A DNA stretch of 64,000 nucleotides from Anthoceros angustus (taxonomy: Eukaryota > Streptophyta > Anthocerotopsida > Anthocerotales > Anthocerotaceae), in NCBI GenBank assembly GCA_010909165.1, contig MU008204.1, positions 367,260-431,259 of the forward strand, given 5' to 3'. The translations under genes were made by a program, and so were the position numbers. Positions 10,820-21,648 of the stretch are shown here, one piece after another; the stretch's first letter is position 1, and each line of letters opens with the position of its first letter. The notes beneath the pieces were generated by a model. The model made no database searches and was not told the DNA's origin. It was given only the letters and a program-made list of their open reading frames with translations.

Positions 10820-12590
10820 CGCAATCGGGTACAGTGATGCCTTCTTCCTGCATAACGCGGTACAGATGAAGGGCTTCCTGGCTCATGCCCTGCTGCGAAT
10901 ATCCAGCTATCATGGCATTCCAGGTCACCACATCCTTATGACCAAGTCCGTCAAACACTTTCTGAGCATCTTCCAAGCTCCCACATTTTGCGTACATGTT
11001 TACCATACTGTTTGCTACAAAGACATCACCTTGATGCCCACACTCTCTAATCTGTGTATGAAGCTGCTTACCCCTGTCCAAGGCTGGCGGGCCCACACTT
11101 GCACATGCCTGCAGGAGGCACGCGAATGTCACCGAATCAGGTACCGCAATGCCTTCTTCTTGCATAGCACTGTAAAGACTAAGGGCTTCGTGGCCCATGC
11201 CCTGCTGGGAGTAACCTGTAATGAGAGCAGTCCACGTCACTACATCTTTTTATCAAGTCCATCAAACACGCTCCGAGCATCGTGCAAGCTGCCACACTTT
11301 GCATACATGTTCACCAGGCTGCTGCTCCCTACAAACAGATCAGCTTGATGTCCTCGTTCCCTGATTTGTGCATGGAGCTCCTTCCTTCTCCAAAGCTGGG
11401 CTGCCGACAGTTGCACATGCCATGCCTGCAGGAGGGACACAAATGTTAAGGAATCAGGTACAGCAATGTCTGTTTCTTGCATATCACTGTAAAGCCGAAG
11501 GGCTTCCTGCCCCTTGCCCTGTTGAGAACACCCCGCTATTATGGAATTCCATGTCACCACGTCTTTTGAACAAGTGTATCAAACACTCTCTGAGCGTCCT
11601 CTAGGCTGCCACACTTTGCGTACATGTTTACCAAACTATTGGCAACAAAGACATCAGCTTGGTGTCCTCTTTCTCTAATTTCATGAAGCTCCTTACCCTT
11701 CTCCAAAGCAGGAGTCCCTATAGTTGCACATGCCTGCAGGAGGCACACAAATGTTACCGTACTCGGTACAGCGATGCCTTCCTCTTGCATAGCACCATAA
11801 AGACGAAGTGCTTTCTGACCCAAGCCCTGCTGGGAATATCCTGCCACAAGGGCAGTCCATGTCACCACATCCTTCTGACCAAGTCTATCAAACACTCTGA
11901 GCATCTTCTAAGCTGCCACACTTTGCATACATGTTTACCAAACTGTTGGCCACACCCACATCCGCTTCATGTTGTTGTTCCCTGATTTGTGCATGAATGT
12001 GCCTCCCCTTCTCCAAAGCTGAGGTTCCCACACTTGCACATGCCTGCAGAAGGCAAAGAAACGTCACAGAGTCGGGTGCAACGATCCTTCTTCCTGCATA
12101 ACACTGTAGAGGCGAAGGGCTTCCTGGGCTCTGCCCTGCTGGGAACACCCTGCTATCATGGCATTCCACGACCCCACATCTTTCTGACGAAGTCCTTCAA
12201 ACACCTCCTGAGCATCCTCTAAGCTGCCACACTTTGCATACATGTTCACCAAACTGTTGGCTACAAACACATCAGCTTGATGTCTTCCTTCTCTAATTTG
12301 CCGATGAAGCTCCTTTCCATTCTCCAAAGCCAAGGAGCCCAAACTTGCACATGCCTGCAGGACACCCAAAAATGTCACACAATTGGGGGCAGTCTCACCT
12401 TGCTCTTGCATAACACTGTAAAGGTGAAGGGCTTCCTGGCCCATGCCCTGTTGGGAATGTCCTGCTATCATGGCATTCCATGTCACCACATCCTTTTGGC
12501 CAAGTCCGTCAAACACTCTCTGAGCATCTTCCAAGCTGCCACACTTTGCATACATGTTCACCAAACTGTTGGCTACAAACGGGTCATCTT
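10820..12590 (-). repeat. PPR block B-C-D-E-F-G, first copy
   Basis: Partner of the block at 8030-9800. Small lesions include a 5-base CATGC repetition near 11425, an extra GCT near 11325 and single-base losses near 11250, 11565, 11897 and 12085. Each switches the reading frame of the PPR protein while leaving the flanking bases identical to the partner copy. Confidence 0.85.
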
Positions 12591-13695
12591 GGTGTCCTCT
12601 TTCTCTGATTTGCACGTGAAGCTGTTTCCCCTTCTCCAAAGCTGGGGTCCCCACACTTGCACATGCCTGGAGGAGGCACACAAATGTCACGGAATTGGGT
12701 ACAGCGATGCCTCCTTCTTGCATAGCACTGTAAAGACGAAGAGCCTTCTGCCCCATGCCGTGCTGGGAGTACCCTGCAATCAAAGCAGTCCACGTCACGA
12801 CATCTTTCTCTCCAAGTCCATCAAACACTCTCTGAGCATTCTCCAAGCTGCCACACTTCGCGTACATGTTCACCAAGCAAGTACACACAAACAAATCAGG
12901 CTCAACGCCACTGGCCAACAAGTCAGCATGCACCTGCTGCCCAGTTTTCAAGTCTGCTCCCCTCGCACAAGCTTGAAGAGCCGACACAAACACATGACCA
13001 TCTGGCTTCACACTGGTCCCACGCATCCGATGGTACAGCTGCAAGGCCTGCTTCTCCTGCCCTTGTTTCACATGCGCAGCAATGATGGCAGACCATGTGA
13101 AGGCCTCTGTTTTGGGAACCAATGCAAATACATCCATCGCGTCTTGCAACCGGCCATGAGAAGCATACATCCGCAGGATGTGGGTGCCCAGGAACGTATC
13201 CGACTGCAACCCCTTTGTCACCGCGAAAGCATGGATGCGGCGACCCAGAACAAGATCCTTCTGGGCTACGCATTTCTTCAGCACAGTGTAAAAGAGGGAT
13301 TTAGAAATAACACATTCCGTCCGCACCAAGACTCCCAGAGCCTCCACGGCCGCAGTCAAGCACCCCTCATCACATAGCTGGCTCACGGTTTTCGGCATCA
13401 CCCCCCTTTCGTATCCTGCAGGCCTGCGAGAGTCATTATCATCCGGCAGGCTCCAGGTGGATTTGAAGAAATTCATCTGCCCATCCAGAGCACCCACCCA
13501 AACCGGCTTGTAGAAATTGTCGAGCCAGGGGAAGGGGACCTCCTGGAGCTTTGTTGGAAACGTGCTGTATCTGGCAGTTTGGTTCCTCGCAGTCAGGTGA
13601 GCGGGAGCCCTTCCTACAATGCGCGTCACCACGCTCCAGGCAGCCATGGCTCCAGGAATACCTTGTAAATCACCTGTGGCTGCGACGGTTCCCAC

Positions 13696-14433
13696 CTAGA
13701 GAACAGGACTTCATTTACAAGGGCATGGCGTCCGAATGCACAATCGACGAATCAGATGCTTCGAAGTCTTTAGAGTGGCAGGCAAACTTCGAGCTCAGCC
13801 TTTCCCACATATTCGGCGCTGGACCCCATGTTTTCGCCATCAAGTTCTCCCTTAACCGTCGCTACCGCATGTAGGACCTAGTCCATATTGGTAGCCAGAG
13901 CGATTGGTAGCTTCCAAATATGACACGCTTGGGAAACGGAAAGTTCCACCGTCGTCTCCGGGACCTCGAGGCTGGCTGCACCTTACTATATATGTGTCTC
14001 CCGGATTTCATTTTGCACACTTTCCTTTTTAGATGCATTTTATCGTACCCGCGGATATAAATAAGCACTGTGGTCCATTACGATCACCACCAGCGCACGA
14101 TATTTGCATCTCTGGATTTTATTATTGCACTCTATTTATCTTAGTTCTATATTATATCTTTTCAAGCATCATAAAAGAAGTTTTGATAGCAAGTAAATCT
14201 TTCGTTCAAGTCCGGATGTTTATATCTTACTAAACCAAGACCGGAATAAGGAGATCAATTAGCTTTTATATGTAAGTTTTCTAATCAATTGAATTTTTTC
14301 ATTTTAAAATTATAGGTACGAGATCAATTCTAATTTCTTCCAACCTTCTTATTTATTAGGAACTTGGATATCCAGTATCACACTGTCTACTTTCTTGAGC
14401 AAAAGCTCTAGAGTAAAGTAATTACTACGTATT
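13696..14433. other. Head-to-head intergenic region between PPR and PLATZ genes
   Basis: The PPR gene is transcribed leftward and the PLATZ gene rightward, so this 738-bp stretch must hold both upstream regions. Its right half is AT-rich. It contains one good rightward TATA-like box at 14056 and a TATATA at about 13986 usable in either direction. No additional gene was recognised. Confidence 0.6.
14056..14063 (+). promoter_or_regulatory. TATA box candidate for the PLATZ gene
   Basis: TATAAATA preceded by a GC-rich CCCGCGGA stretch. If used, transcription would start near 14090 and leave a 5' leader of about 340 bases before the ATG at 14434. This is motif-based only. Confidence 0.35.
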
Positions 14434-15678
14434 ATGGAGGCAAATAAGCCAGATCCTGGCGACACATTTTCTTATATTCCAAATATCGAAGATCAAGGGC
14501 AAACATCTTCTCATCATCTAGATGAAAAAAGTCAAGAACAAGCAACTGTAACTCCTCAAGATTCACATACCGGTGTGCAAGGAGAAGGACAAGCATTTCC
14601 TCACCATCTAGATAAACAAAGTCAAGGGCAATCATCACCAACTCAGTGTTCATATGAGCAAGGTGAAGGACAAGCATCTTCTTCATGTTCAAGGGATCGG
14701 CCAAGCACAGGAGAACTTTACTCCTGTCCAATATGGTTGGGGAGGTTGTTAGAAATGATGGTCATGTTCTACCAAGTTTGCTATATTCATAAGGACAAGC
14801 CAGGTTCTTCCCTACGGAGTTTTTGTGTTTTATGCAAGGAAAAGCCTCTATGTCGATATTGCATTGAAGAGAATCACTTAAATCATCAGATACTACAAGT
14901 GAGAACTGTGGCACATAAAACTTGTGTACGTGTGAACGATATTTTAGAAGTAGACAAGAGTGTTGATTACACCAATATCCAATCTTTAGCAGACAAAGGA
15001 TCACGAGTATTTGCTTTAAAAAGTTCTAGTAAGGATAGTAAAGCAATCGAAGTAATTCGACAAAACAAGTATTCAAAAGTATATTGTATCTACTGCATCA
15101 AGTCAGAACATATTCCTGGAAAACAAACTATGAAACACTTGTTTTGTTCAATTGATTGCAAAGTTCAATATTTCAAAATAGACGGAGATATACCGAATGA
15201 TGTCTCAATTAGCCCCAATATGTTGTCGGAAGATGTGGAGGATCCAAAATACATGGATGTTCATAAAGATTATGCCAACACTAGGAAGCGTGTTGGAAAT
15301 AAAAAACGAAAAGTACAATTTTCACAGGACAACGTGAAATATGAAACAAATGAGCAAAATATGGCTTGCAAAAAACTCAAAACTAATAATTCGTTACGAA
15401 TTGTTAGATACAGCGTTAGCCAGAAAACTATGGTGCTCAAACAATGCTGTGAAGAATGTATCACCAAGAAATTACTTCTTTTTCCATGTGATACTTCATA
15501 CACCCATATTGCAAAGGATTTATATGAAATCAAATTACAATCTTCTTCAGAAGTTGCAGGCGTGATTTCAGATCTTATAGTAAATGCAAATTTGGATGTT
15601 AAAGTTATGAATGTTGAGAGGATTTGTAACATATACGAAGATACAGATACATCTGGTATGGATATAAACAATATATAA
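14434..15678 (+). CDS. PLATZ-family zinc-dependent DNA-binding protein
   Basis: A 414-residue single-exon frame for a PLATZ (plant AT-rich sequence and zinc-binding) transcription factor, expected in the nucleus. Residues 100-247 carry the domain. Cys116-x2-His119-x11-Cys131-x2-Cys134-x5-Cys140-x2-Cys143-x4-His148-x2-His151 fits the family's first zinc motif exactly. The second motif, Cys218-x2-Cys221 and Cys238-x3-Cys242, has a longer central spacer than usual. A basic cluster at 284-294 (RKRVGNKKRKV) is a likely nuclear signal. Residues 20-82 hold a degenerate tandem repeat (HHLDEKSQEQ, HHLDKQSQGQ, EGQ). The length exceeds the usual 200-260 residues, and the domain is uninterrupted, although most plant PLATZ genes have introns. 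Codon use is AT-rich, unlike the PPR genes. The domain is intact and the gene may be functional. Confidence 0.9.
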   Translation: MEANKPDPGDTFSYIPNIEDQGQTSSHHLDEKSQEQATVTPQDSHTGVQGEGQAFPHHLDKQSQGQSSPTQCSYEQGEGQASSSCSRDRPSTGELYSCPIWLGRLLEMMVMFYQVCYIHKDKPGSSLRSFCVLCKEKPLCRYCIEENHLNHQILQVRTVAHKTCVRVNDILEVDKSVDYTNIQSLADKGSRVFALKSSSKDSKAIEVIRQNKYSKVYCIYCIKSEHIPGKQTMKHLFCSIDCKVQYFKIDGDIPNDVSISPNMLSEDVEDPKYMDVHKDYANTRKRVGNKKRKVQFSQDNVKYETNEQNMACKKLKTNNSLRIVRYSVSQKTMVLKQCCEECITKKLLLFPCDTSYTHIAKDLYEIKLQSSSEVAGVISDLIVNANLDVKVMNVERICNIYEDTDTSGMDINNI

Positions 15679-15718
15679 GTGAATCTGGCGTTAGAGATGT
15701 GGCTTGACAACAAATTTG

Positions 15719-15724
15719 AATAAA
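15719..15724 (+). terminator. Polyadenylation signal candidate of the PLATZ gene
   Basis: AATAAA lies 41 bases after the PLATZ stop codon, in an AT-rich 3' region. It is the only close match immediately downstream. Confidence 0.45.
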
Positions 15725-15894
15725 ATACGAGAATAATTATTTTTTCAAAAATTAAGACTTGATGGCCCTAATTGTTCTTAGTCCTGTTGTTCCTCGTATT
15801 GTTTCCCTATGACATAGGGTTTGGGTAGAAAGGGGTTTCTCCTGCCAAAAGGGGTATTCGTAAAAATCCCAACCCTTTTCCGTGGAAAACTCAA

Positions 15895-15979
15895 ATCGGT
15901 TTAATTTTTATTGTTTTTGGAGGGTGTTCATCCATCGGTTTAATTTTTATTGTTTTGGAGGTGTTCATCCATTGGTTTA
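15895..15979. repeat. 39-bp tandem repeat
   Basis: Two copies of an ATCGGTTTAATTTTTATTG unit ending GGTGTTCATCC, plus the start of a third. The copies differ by one T and one G in homopolymers. Confidence 0.8.
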
Positions 15980-16636
15980 CGGCATTCCACATTGTGGTGC
16001 CACTTCAGTTACTGCAGGCTTCGCCGCTTCTAATTTTGTTCATTGTGATTTAGTAGGCGTGTTGAAGGGTTAGTGCCCTCTTTGTTCCATTATTTCCGCA
16101 TGTCCATGGTTCCCTAATTTTGTGTGGTCTTCTATGATTTTGTATTTCAGGAGGATCGAGGCGCGCCTGGTCTTGGCATGCGCTGACTGCACAAACTTGT
16201 GCGCGCACTGTGGAAAAAGAACGGCGAAAGCCTCCACCTCTTCCACTGGCCCATCCTCGCCGATTCCATACTAGTGCCCATAGCCGGATGGTTTCAAGTA
16301 GGACAATGGCCAGGCACTGTGTCGCACTTCTCTCCACGCTTCCTGCAGGCCGGGTGCCAGAGCCTGATGGAAGCGGTTTTGGATACGGTCCTGCACATAA
16401 CAGACACCTAACAGATTAGAAGTCTGGTGGGGGGGGGCTGGCATCCATATCCGACACCTCCGCCTTACACAAGCTGGATATTGCAATAATGGGGGAACAT
16501 GGACTTTTGGAGGTCTTAGGATGTGCCAAAACTCCCGTTGCAAACACAAGTTGCAAACAACAGCAAGAATTCACCTAGATCGCTCTCATAGATTTATCAT
16601 ATGATCTAATGTGACGAAGAACATCCTATCTTCTTC
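15980..16636. other. Intergenic, no gene recognised
   Basis: Mixed-composition sequence with a run of nine G near 16429. Short open frames on both strands overlap one another and show no recognisable domain. Confidence 0.5.
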
Positions 16637-18350
16637 TTATCCTTTATGATGTTTCCGCCACTTTCGGTGGAGACCTAGTACTAGGTTATCCTCAAACATA
16701 CCTTCAAAAGCACCAGTAGCACTCACCATTCCATTGCCTTTGCCGCGGGCTCTTGTCGCAATTGGAGCAGAACTGCAAGTCGGTTGCACATCATCATCAG
16801 CACCTAATTGCACTTCTACTCCCTTCTGAATTTCGGGGTTTTGATCCGAAACAATATTTTGGTCCATTACGAATTCTTCTTCTGATGGGTGGTCTGCACT
16901 TGTCTCCTCATCCCTATGATCTTCTTGCACTCCCGATAAATGTTGAAATTCAAATAACTTTGTCTTGATGAGCTCCTGCGTTTGGACTTGTAGAGTGCTA
17001 CCCCTTGCACAGGAGAATCCGTATGCTAAAATAAATGACTCAGATCTCAATAGACGATCCAGATGCTTCAGTCGCTTCCTCCGTTGCCACAATTCCCCTC
17101 TATCACTATTGTTTGGAGCCAATATCTCCTCCGGTAGGTACCTTCCTTCGAACGCATTGCTACTCTCTGTCACCCACCATTGGACAACTAGGTAAGGCTC
17201 GTCGCATGTGAAATCCAAAAATGCCTATTTTGATCATCTGTCTCACATGGATCTGCAATCATATGGCCTCGTCTGATCTCGGACATATCTCCATCCAATC
17301 TCGCCAACTTTATGGCTACAGCACCCGATGGCCTATAATTCTCGAGATACATGTGATGCGGTTCAAGATTTTGTGAAATTGGAGTTCAAGTTTCGCTCAA
17401 CCTCCTCCCTGTTGTACCACTCCCATGGTTTTTGTAGTTCCCAGTCGACTCCTCTTTTGATTTTCTCGCAATTCTAGAACTGTGACTCCCAAAACCTGTT
17501 CCACCATACTTTGTCCTCGACAAAAAGGTACTTTTGCATCGGCTCTTCGAGGGCTTTCCTAATAGCTCCTAGTGCTTTATGATGGTCTGCGTCCGAAGGT
17601 TTCCCATGCACTTGAAGAGGACATAAAGGTGCTCCCAGTATTGCTGTTTCTCGTATCCTGCAAAGGAACTCCAAACCCTCTAAAGGTTCCCAATGTGAGA
17701 TAGTAGAAAGTGGTTTGCCGCGAAGTACTATTACCATTGCTCCGCCAGCTCTTTCTTCTCTTGAAATTTTGCATTGATGGTGATCACTATGATTGTGCAA
17801 ATTTTGAACTGCGGCATCTTGTGCCCCCCTTTTACCCATCCCATTGGCCAGACAAAGCTCCTGAAATTGGCCACTTTAGAAACCATTTTAACTTCTGGAT
17901 TGGGTGCATACGCCTGTTCAATCAAAGTCATAAGGGTTTCGAGTGACATTGCCTTTTTGTGCTCGAGACTTTTAGAAAAGCATGAGAACATTTGATCAAT
18001 TGCATCATGCGTATGCTTGACAAGTAGAAATCTAAGAAAACCTTATCGAAGACCCGCTTCTCGACACGCATACTTAAGTATGCAAACAACACCATATTTT
18101 GTTTCCTCTGGCCATGTTGTCGAGTTGCAAGTAAAACATCTTCGGTAGAAACTTTTCATAGTTGAGAATAATATCCTGGATTATATGAATAGTTAAGTTG
18201 GCATCGTTTCGAATATTCAGGAAGTTGACAAGCACCTTGGTATAATGTTATTGTATGGCAAACGAAGCACTACATGAACACGAATAAGCCCATCTGCAAA
18301 ATCCTTCGGGGGCCAATAAAATGTTACAGCTCCGTTCTGTTTAATCCATC
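16637..18350 (-). pseudogene. Decayed gene with DUF7869-like domain and basic C-terminal region
   Basis: Read on the minus strand from about 18350 leftward, several frames together give a recognisable conserved eukaryotic protein. They include FYLQLDN with an NK-containing continuation (about 18130), then LLVKHTHDAIDQMFSCFS (about 17990), then MSLETLMTLIEQAY, then FRSFVWPMGW. The LQLDN and [VG]HTHxxIDQ pair marks the domain catalogued as DUF7869, common in transposon-associated and uncharacterised plant proteins. The family name is from memory. A middle part (17839-17474) and a C-terminal part (17218-16637: LVVQWWVTESSNAFEGRYLP, then RRKRLKHLDRLL) are open but out of frame with each other. 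The typical GHTHED is KHTHDA here. Upstream (18350-18550) only fragments align. Function unknown; it is broken by stops and frameshifts. Confidence 0.6.
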
Positions 18351-19029
18351 CCGTCTATTGCAATTCCTATGTATTTGCTAGGTTGTCCCTTACACTTCAA
18401 ACGGTGTTTTGCAAGTTTGAGCCACTCCTACTTGATCGCCAATCGATGTGCACAGAGGTGCTGCTCATGGACCTCTGTCACCACATATTCACATTGGCAA
18501 AACTACCATCAGGTTCATGTTAATACCCACGTTGCGCTTCCTAAGCTGCCCCCAATCTAGCTCTACCGCCTGCTTATTACGTTAAGACCACTAATCCCGG
18601 ACCCCACCTCCACCTCCTTCTCCACCTCAAGTAAGAGGTAGTTCTCCATTAAAATCTAAGTATTCTCAAATATTTAATAATTTTAGTAGAAATAAATATT
18701 TGAGATATCACATAGGTAATGATACAAGGGCTACCCATAAAAGCGTATGACAATATTATTCTTATAATAAATTTTTAGGACTTTAATAGATGATCAATGA
18801 ATTACAATTTTTTTAGGACGTTAACCCCTAAATGACAAGGGGGTTTCTGCTATTTTTCTACAACCATAAATCTTGAGTATTATACGAGGGATATGAAATT
18901 TTTCTTTATTTTTTTGTTATCGTGACAATGACCAGCAGCCTCGCTTCCTAGTAGTCATCTACTCCTCATTGTTTGCCCAAAGCTATTGTTTTGTTGCGGT
19001 AAATGGAAAGCTGATTCCAACCTAGCATT
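18351..19029. other. AT-rich spacer, nothing recognised
   Basis: Low-GC sequence with many stops in all frames. I found no conserved domain, no tandem repeat and no transposon ends. Confidence 0.5.
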
Positions 19030-19115
19030 TAATTCTTAGGGCTAGAAGTAGTTACTTTTATTTAGTTATTGGATATATTGGTTACAACCACCTATAACCA
19101 CCTCTACTTTGTAAA
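19030..19115. repeat. Dispersed repeat shared with 55575-55660
   Basis: Both loci contain (A/T)AGGG(C/T)TAGAAGTAGTT, a stretch of ATTTAGTTATT type, and GGTTACAA(C/A)AACCTATAACCACCT-like sequence in the same order. It probably belongs to the LTR or 3' region of one transposon family, because here it sits directly before a chromovirus chromodomain. Confidence 0.65.
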
Positions 19116-19122
19116 TAATGGG

Positions 19123-19365
19123 CAGCCTGAAGACCGGCCTCCCCCAGAAATTGTTGATGATCATGTTGAATAACAGGTCGAAGCAATCCTCCGTCACAAG
19201 CTGGTAAGGAACACTTTACGGTTTCTAGTATTATGGCAGGGGTACCCCTTGTCTGAAGCTACTTGGGAACCAGCAGACCACCTTACCAATGCTCCACATC
19301 TCCTTCGATAATATATGCAAACTCATGGACTTCGGGATGAAGTCCTTGTACCCCGAGAGTAGTTG
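19123..19365 (+). pseudogene. Chromodomain remnant of a Ty3/gypsy chromovirus
   Basis: Frame 19123 onward reads QPEDRPPPEIVDDHVE, a stop, then a chromodomain: VEAILRHK, FLVLWQGYP, ATWEPADHL. The aromatic Trp/Tyr pattern and the ATWEP motif are typical of the C-terminal chromodomain of chromovirus integrases. In-frame stops lie at 19171 and 19309, and the frame ends at 19363. No integrase core was found upstream, so only the tail of the pol gene survives. The domain normally directs integration to specific chromatin. Confidence 0.8.
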
Positions 19366-19600
19366 TCACGAGATTATGGAATTAGTGGGTATTAATAAAT
19401 AGCAAGGATAAGGGTAGCTGTAGACAGCTGTATTCCGGAGAGCGGCATGCGCGCCTTATGTGCTGCAGAGTCATCCGCTTACTAGGTGTTAAGTATGTAT
19501 TTACCTATAAATAGGGGGAACCCGTGAGGATAGGCAAGCAGTTTTGATACCTACTTCGAACAATGAATAAGCTCGAGAATAACCTTCTTGTAGCCTTCCA
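19366..19600 (+). mobile_element. Possible 3' LTR of the chromovirus remnant
   Basis: Begins TTGTCACGAGATTATGG right after the pol stop, the position expected for a 3' LTR starting TGTCACG. It contains CCTATAAATAGGGGG (TATAAATA at 19506-19513), a plausible LTR promoter. The right border was not determined, because no second LTR is present to compare. Confidence 0.45.
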
Positions 19601-20080
19601 ACCTAGGTACCAGATCTGCCTTCGACAAGCAACCCACACAAGGAACAGGAATTTGCAAGGCATTGACTTGCGAAAGCAATGAGTCAAACTTGACCTCGAA
19701 AGATGTCTCAAAATCTTTAGCCCATGAGCTTGCCGAATCAAGATCATGTTGCGATTTTCTAATGATAACATCATAACTATCAAATTTCTTATCTATAAGA
19801 TCATCCATTACGGAATTGACCTCATCCTCCTTGTCCTCCTAGCCCTCCTCGTCCCCCTCATCCTCCAAGTACCATGCCAAAGATTGGTGCTTAGCCAAAA
19901 GAAACTCATATTTTTCTCTAAGGAAATATTCTTCGTCTCAATATTATGTACTCTAGTCGATAATATAGACACCCTGTTGTCTTCATATTTATCCTCAATA
20001 CTACGTAATCTAGTCTCCAATATTGATACCCTGTTGTCTATATATTTAACTGTATTAGGCTTAGTGATAATAGAAGCCAT
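19551..20080 (-). pseudogene. Hypothetical coiled-coil reading frames, broken
   Basis: Minus-strand frames 20080-19808 and 19808-19551 appear to be one protein split by a frameshift in an acidic (Asp/Glu-rich) stretch near 19830-19860. The N-terminal part has two copies of DNRVSILxTR (DNRVSILETRLRSIEDKYE and DNRVSILSTRVHNIETK), suggesting a short coiled coil. No known domain was recognised. It may be part of the adjacent retroelement. Confidence 0.35.
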
Positions 20081-20235
20081 AACCTCAAAAAATCAACAAA
20101 AGTAAAATAACCGCGACCTCCTCCACACCACCCACCACAGCCACCACGCAAAACACCCTAAATCATGTCCTTATCGCGACCTCTTCCACACCAGCAATGG
20201 CCTCGCTACACCAAAGTCTTGGCGACCCCACCGTG

Positions 20236-20410
20236 GCAACCTCACCCCATGCTCACCGCGATATCAACTCCAACACCCAACGGCCCATGTCCACAGCGGT
20301 AGCAACCCCAACATCCAACACCCCATGCCAACCACGTCATCAACCCCAACATCCAATACCCCATGCCTCATGCGATATCAACCCCAACACCCTATGCTCA
20401 ACGCAACAAA
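20236..20410. repeat. Degenerate minisatellite with CCAACACC(C) cores
   Basis: Repeated motifs CACCCCATGC, CATCAACCCCAACA and ATCCAACACC recur with irregular 20-50 base spacing. The stretch is C/A-rich on the + strand. The open frame that spans it reflects composition only. Confidence 0.6.
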
Positions 20411-21648
20411 GCCCACTACAAAGCAAGCCCTCAACCCCTAGGACAGGCCCCACTGCAGATCGCACCGCGCTCCACACTCCGCATTCCGAACTCTTAAAGG
20501 TATCCTAAGCAAAAAGAAGGGGAATCCATACTGATCAAAGAACGGGAATCAAGACTTCCATATTGCACATGCTTTATGAACAAATTATTGAGATTTGTGT
20601 TGTTGGTTATTGAAAAAAAATTTAATATGATGTGAAAAAAATGCTAAGGATTGTAGCTCATATATTAGTCGCAACATTGACTCTTATGATAGACAACACC
20701 CTTTACCACGATTTTGAGAAAAACTCCAATCATATGAGAAATCAAAATGAAGGGGAAAACCCTTAATTGAGTCTTACAACATCTCTAAATTAATATTGTG
20801 GGTATATGGATCTAGAAGAATTGCTATAATCTGAATCTCCAAACACACTGCCATGGCGCGCAGACACTCTTCCGAGCGTGGTAGTAATTAAGTCTCGAGT
20901 CTATCGATGGATAGAAGGCGTGTTAGATGAGTTCCCAAATTATACATCTTGGTCTTCTATAATGTGGGCAGTCAAGCATGTTGTGTACTGAATATGTGTG
21001 AGATAAGATGTGCAAACTTGCTAGTGTGCTTGACCAGTAGCGTAGCTCTATAATTGCAAATTTTGAGGTGAATGTGGAATGAAGTTGAGGTGAAGTAGTG
21101 AATGCATGCAAGCAATTTTGTGTAGGAATGCAATCAAGTTGTGGCCATTTGTTTTAACGTGCAAGTGTCAGTTTGTCTTATTAAGTAAAGCTTCCTTTGA
21201 TCTTGTATGTTGATTTTTTAGATAAAGAATAAGATCATTAGAGTTTAGATCATGAAGTGTTGTGTAAAATTGTCTATTATGTGGGATGCAGGTAGTAGTA
21301 GTTTCTTCAACAATTATAATGTTGGCCAGTGCATCCAATTGGACAAATAACATGTGGATCTACTAGTTGTGCCGAATACTGACATGAGCTCCTGAAGGCG
21401 GTAAGTGCTGCTGCCGGCCCAGGCGAGCAAAACCGCGGCGGAGGTCGGAGGCGGCGGGCGGGCGGGAAACTGCAGCCACAGGGAATCTCGACGCCTTGTT
21501 TGGTGATGGGAGTAGCGGCGAGGACGAACCCTCAAGACGGGCCGCAGAGGGCAGACCAAGCACTTGACTCACAGGCGACAATGAGGTATGCTCCCTGGAC
21601 CCCGTGCTTGGCTTGGGTGGCCCAAGAGAGATTAGTCTGGCAAGGGAT
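20411..21648. other. No gene recognised
   Basis: AT-rich up to about 21360, then abruptly GC-rich. Open frames in the GC-rich part (for example minus strand 21920-21363, Pro/Ser/Arg-rich) lack any recognisable motif and look compositional. Confidence 0.45.

Larger units (their letters stand above)
6601..13695 (-). pseudogene. Expanded PLS-class PPR gene, E+ type, frame broken by small indels
   Basis: Paralogue of the PPR gene at the left edge: same strand, shared N-terminal blocks (RRPAGYE; LCxxGxxTxAVEALGxLV) and the same E/E+ end. Start taken as ATG 13695, with an in-frame alternative 15 codons later. Open minus-strand pieces run 13695-12064, 12169-11888, 11904-11554, 11560-11240, 11240-9981, 9929-8133, 8191-7634 and 7806-6601. 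Each continues the PPR reading of the previous one after a one- or two-base slip. About 20 triplet units are present against 11 in the neighbour. By sequence their order is N, A-B-C-D-E-F-G, A-B-C, B-C-D-E-F-G, H, H, end. The terminal piece carries E and E+ (AAYVLMSSIY, PGQSWWTD) and stops at 6601, just after HTKSQARNE, with no DYW domain. Either a pseudogene or an intact giant gene spoiled by sequence errors. Confidence 0.85.

Noticed and set aside
12277-13377. 366-codon open frame on the plus strand
   Set aside because: It lies antisense to the PPR gene. Long antisense frames arise from the codon pattern of the PPR repeats and occur over every PPR unit. Its translation (SLSIFQAATLCIHVHQT repeats) matches no family.
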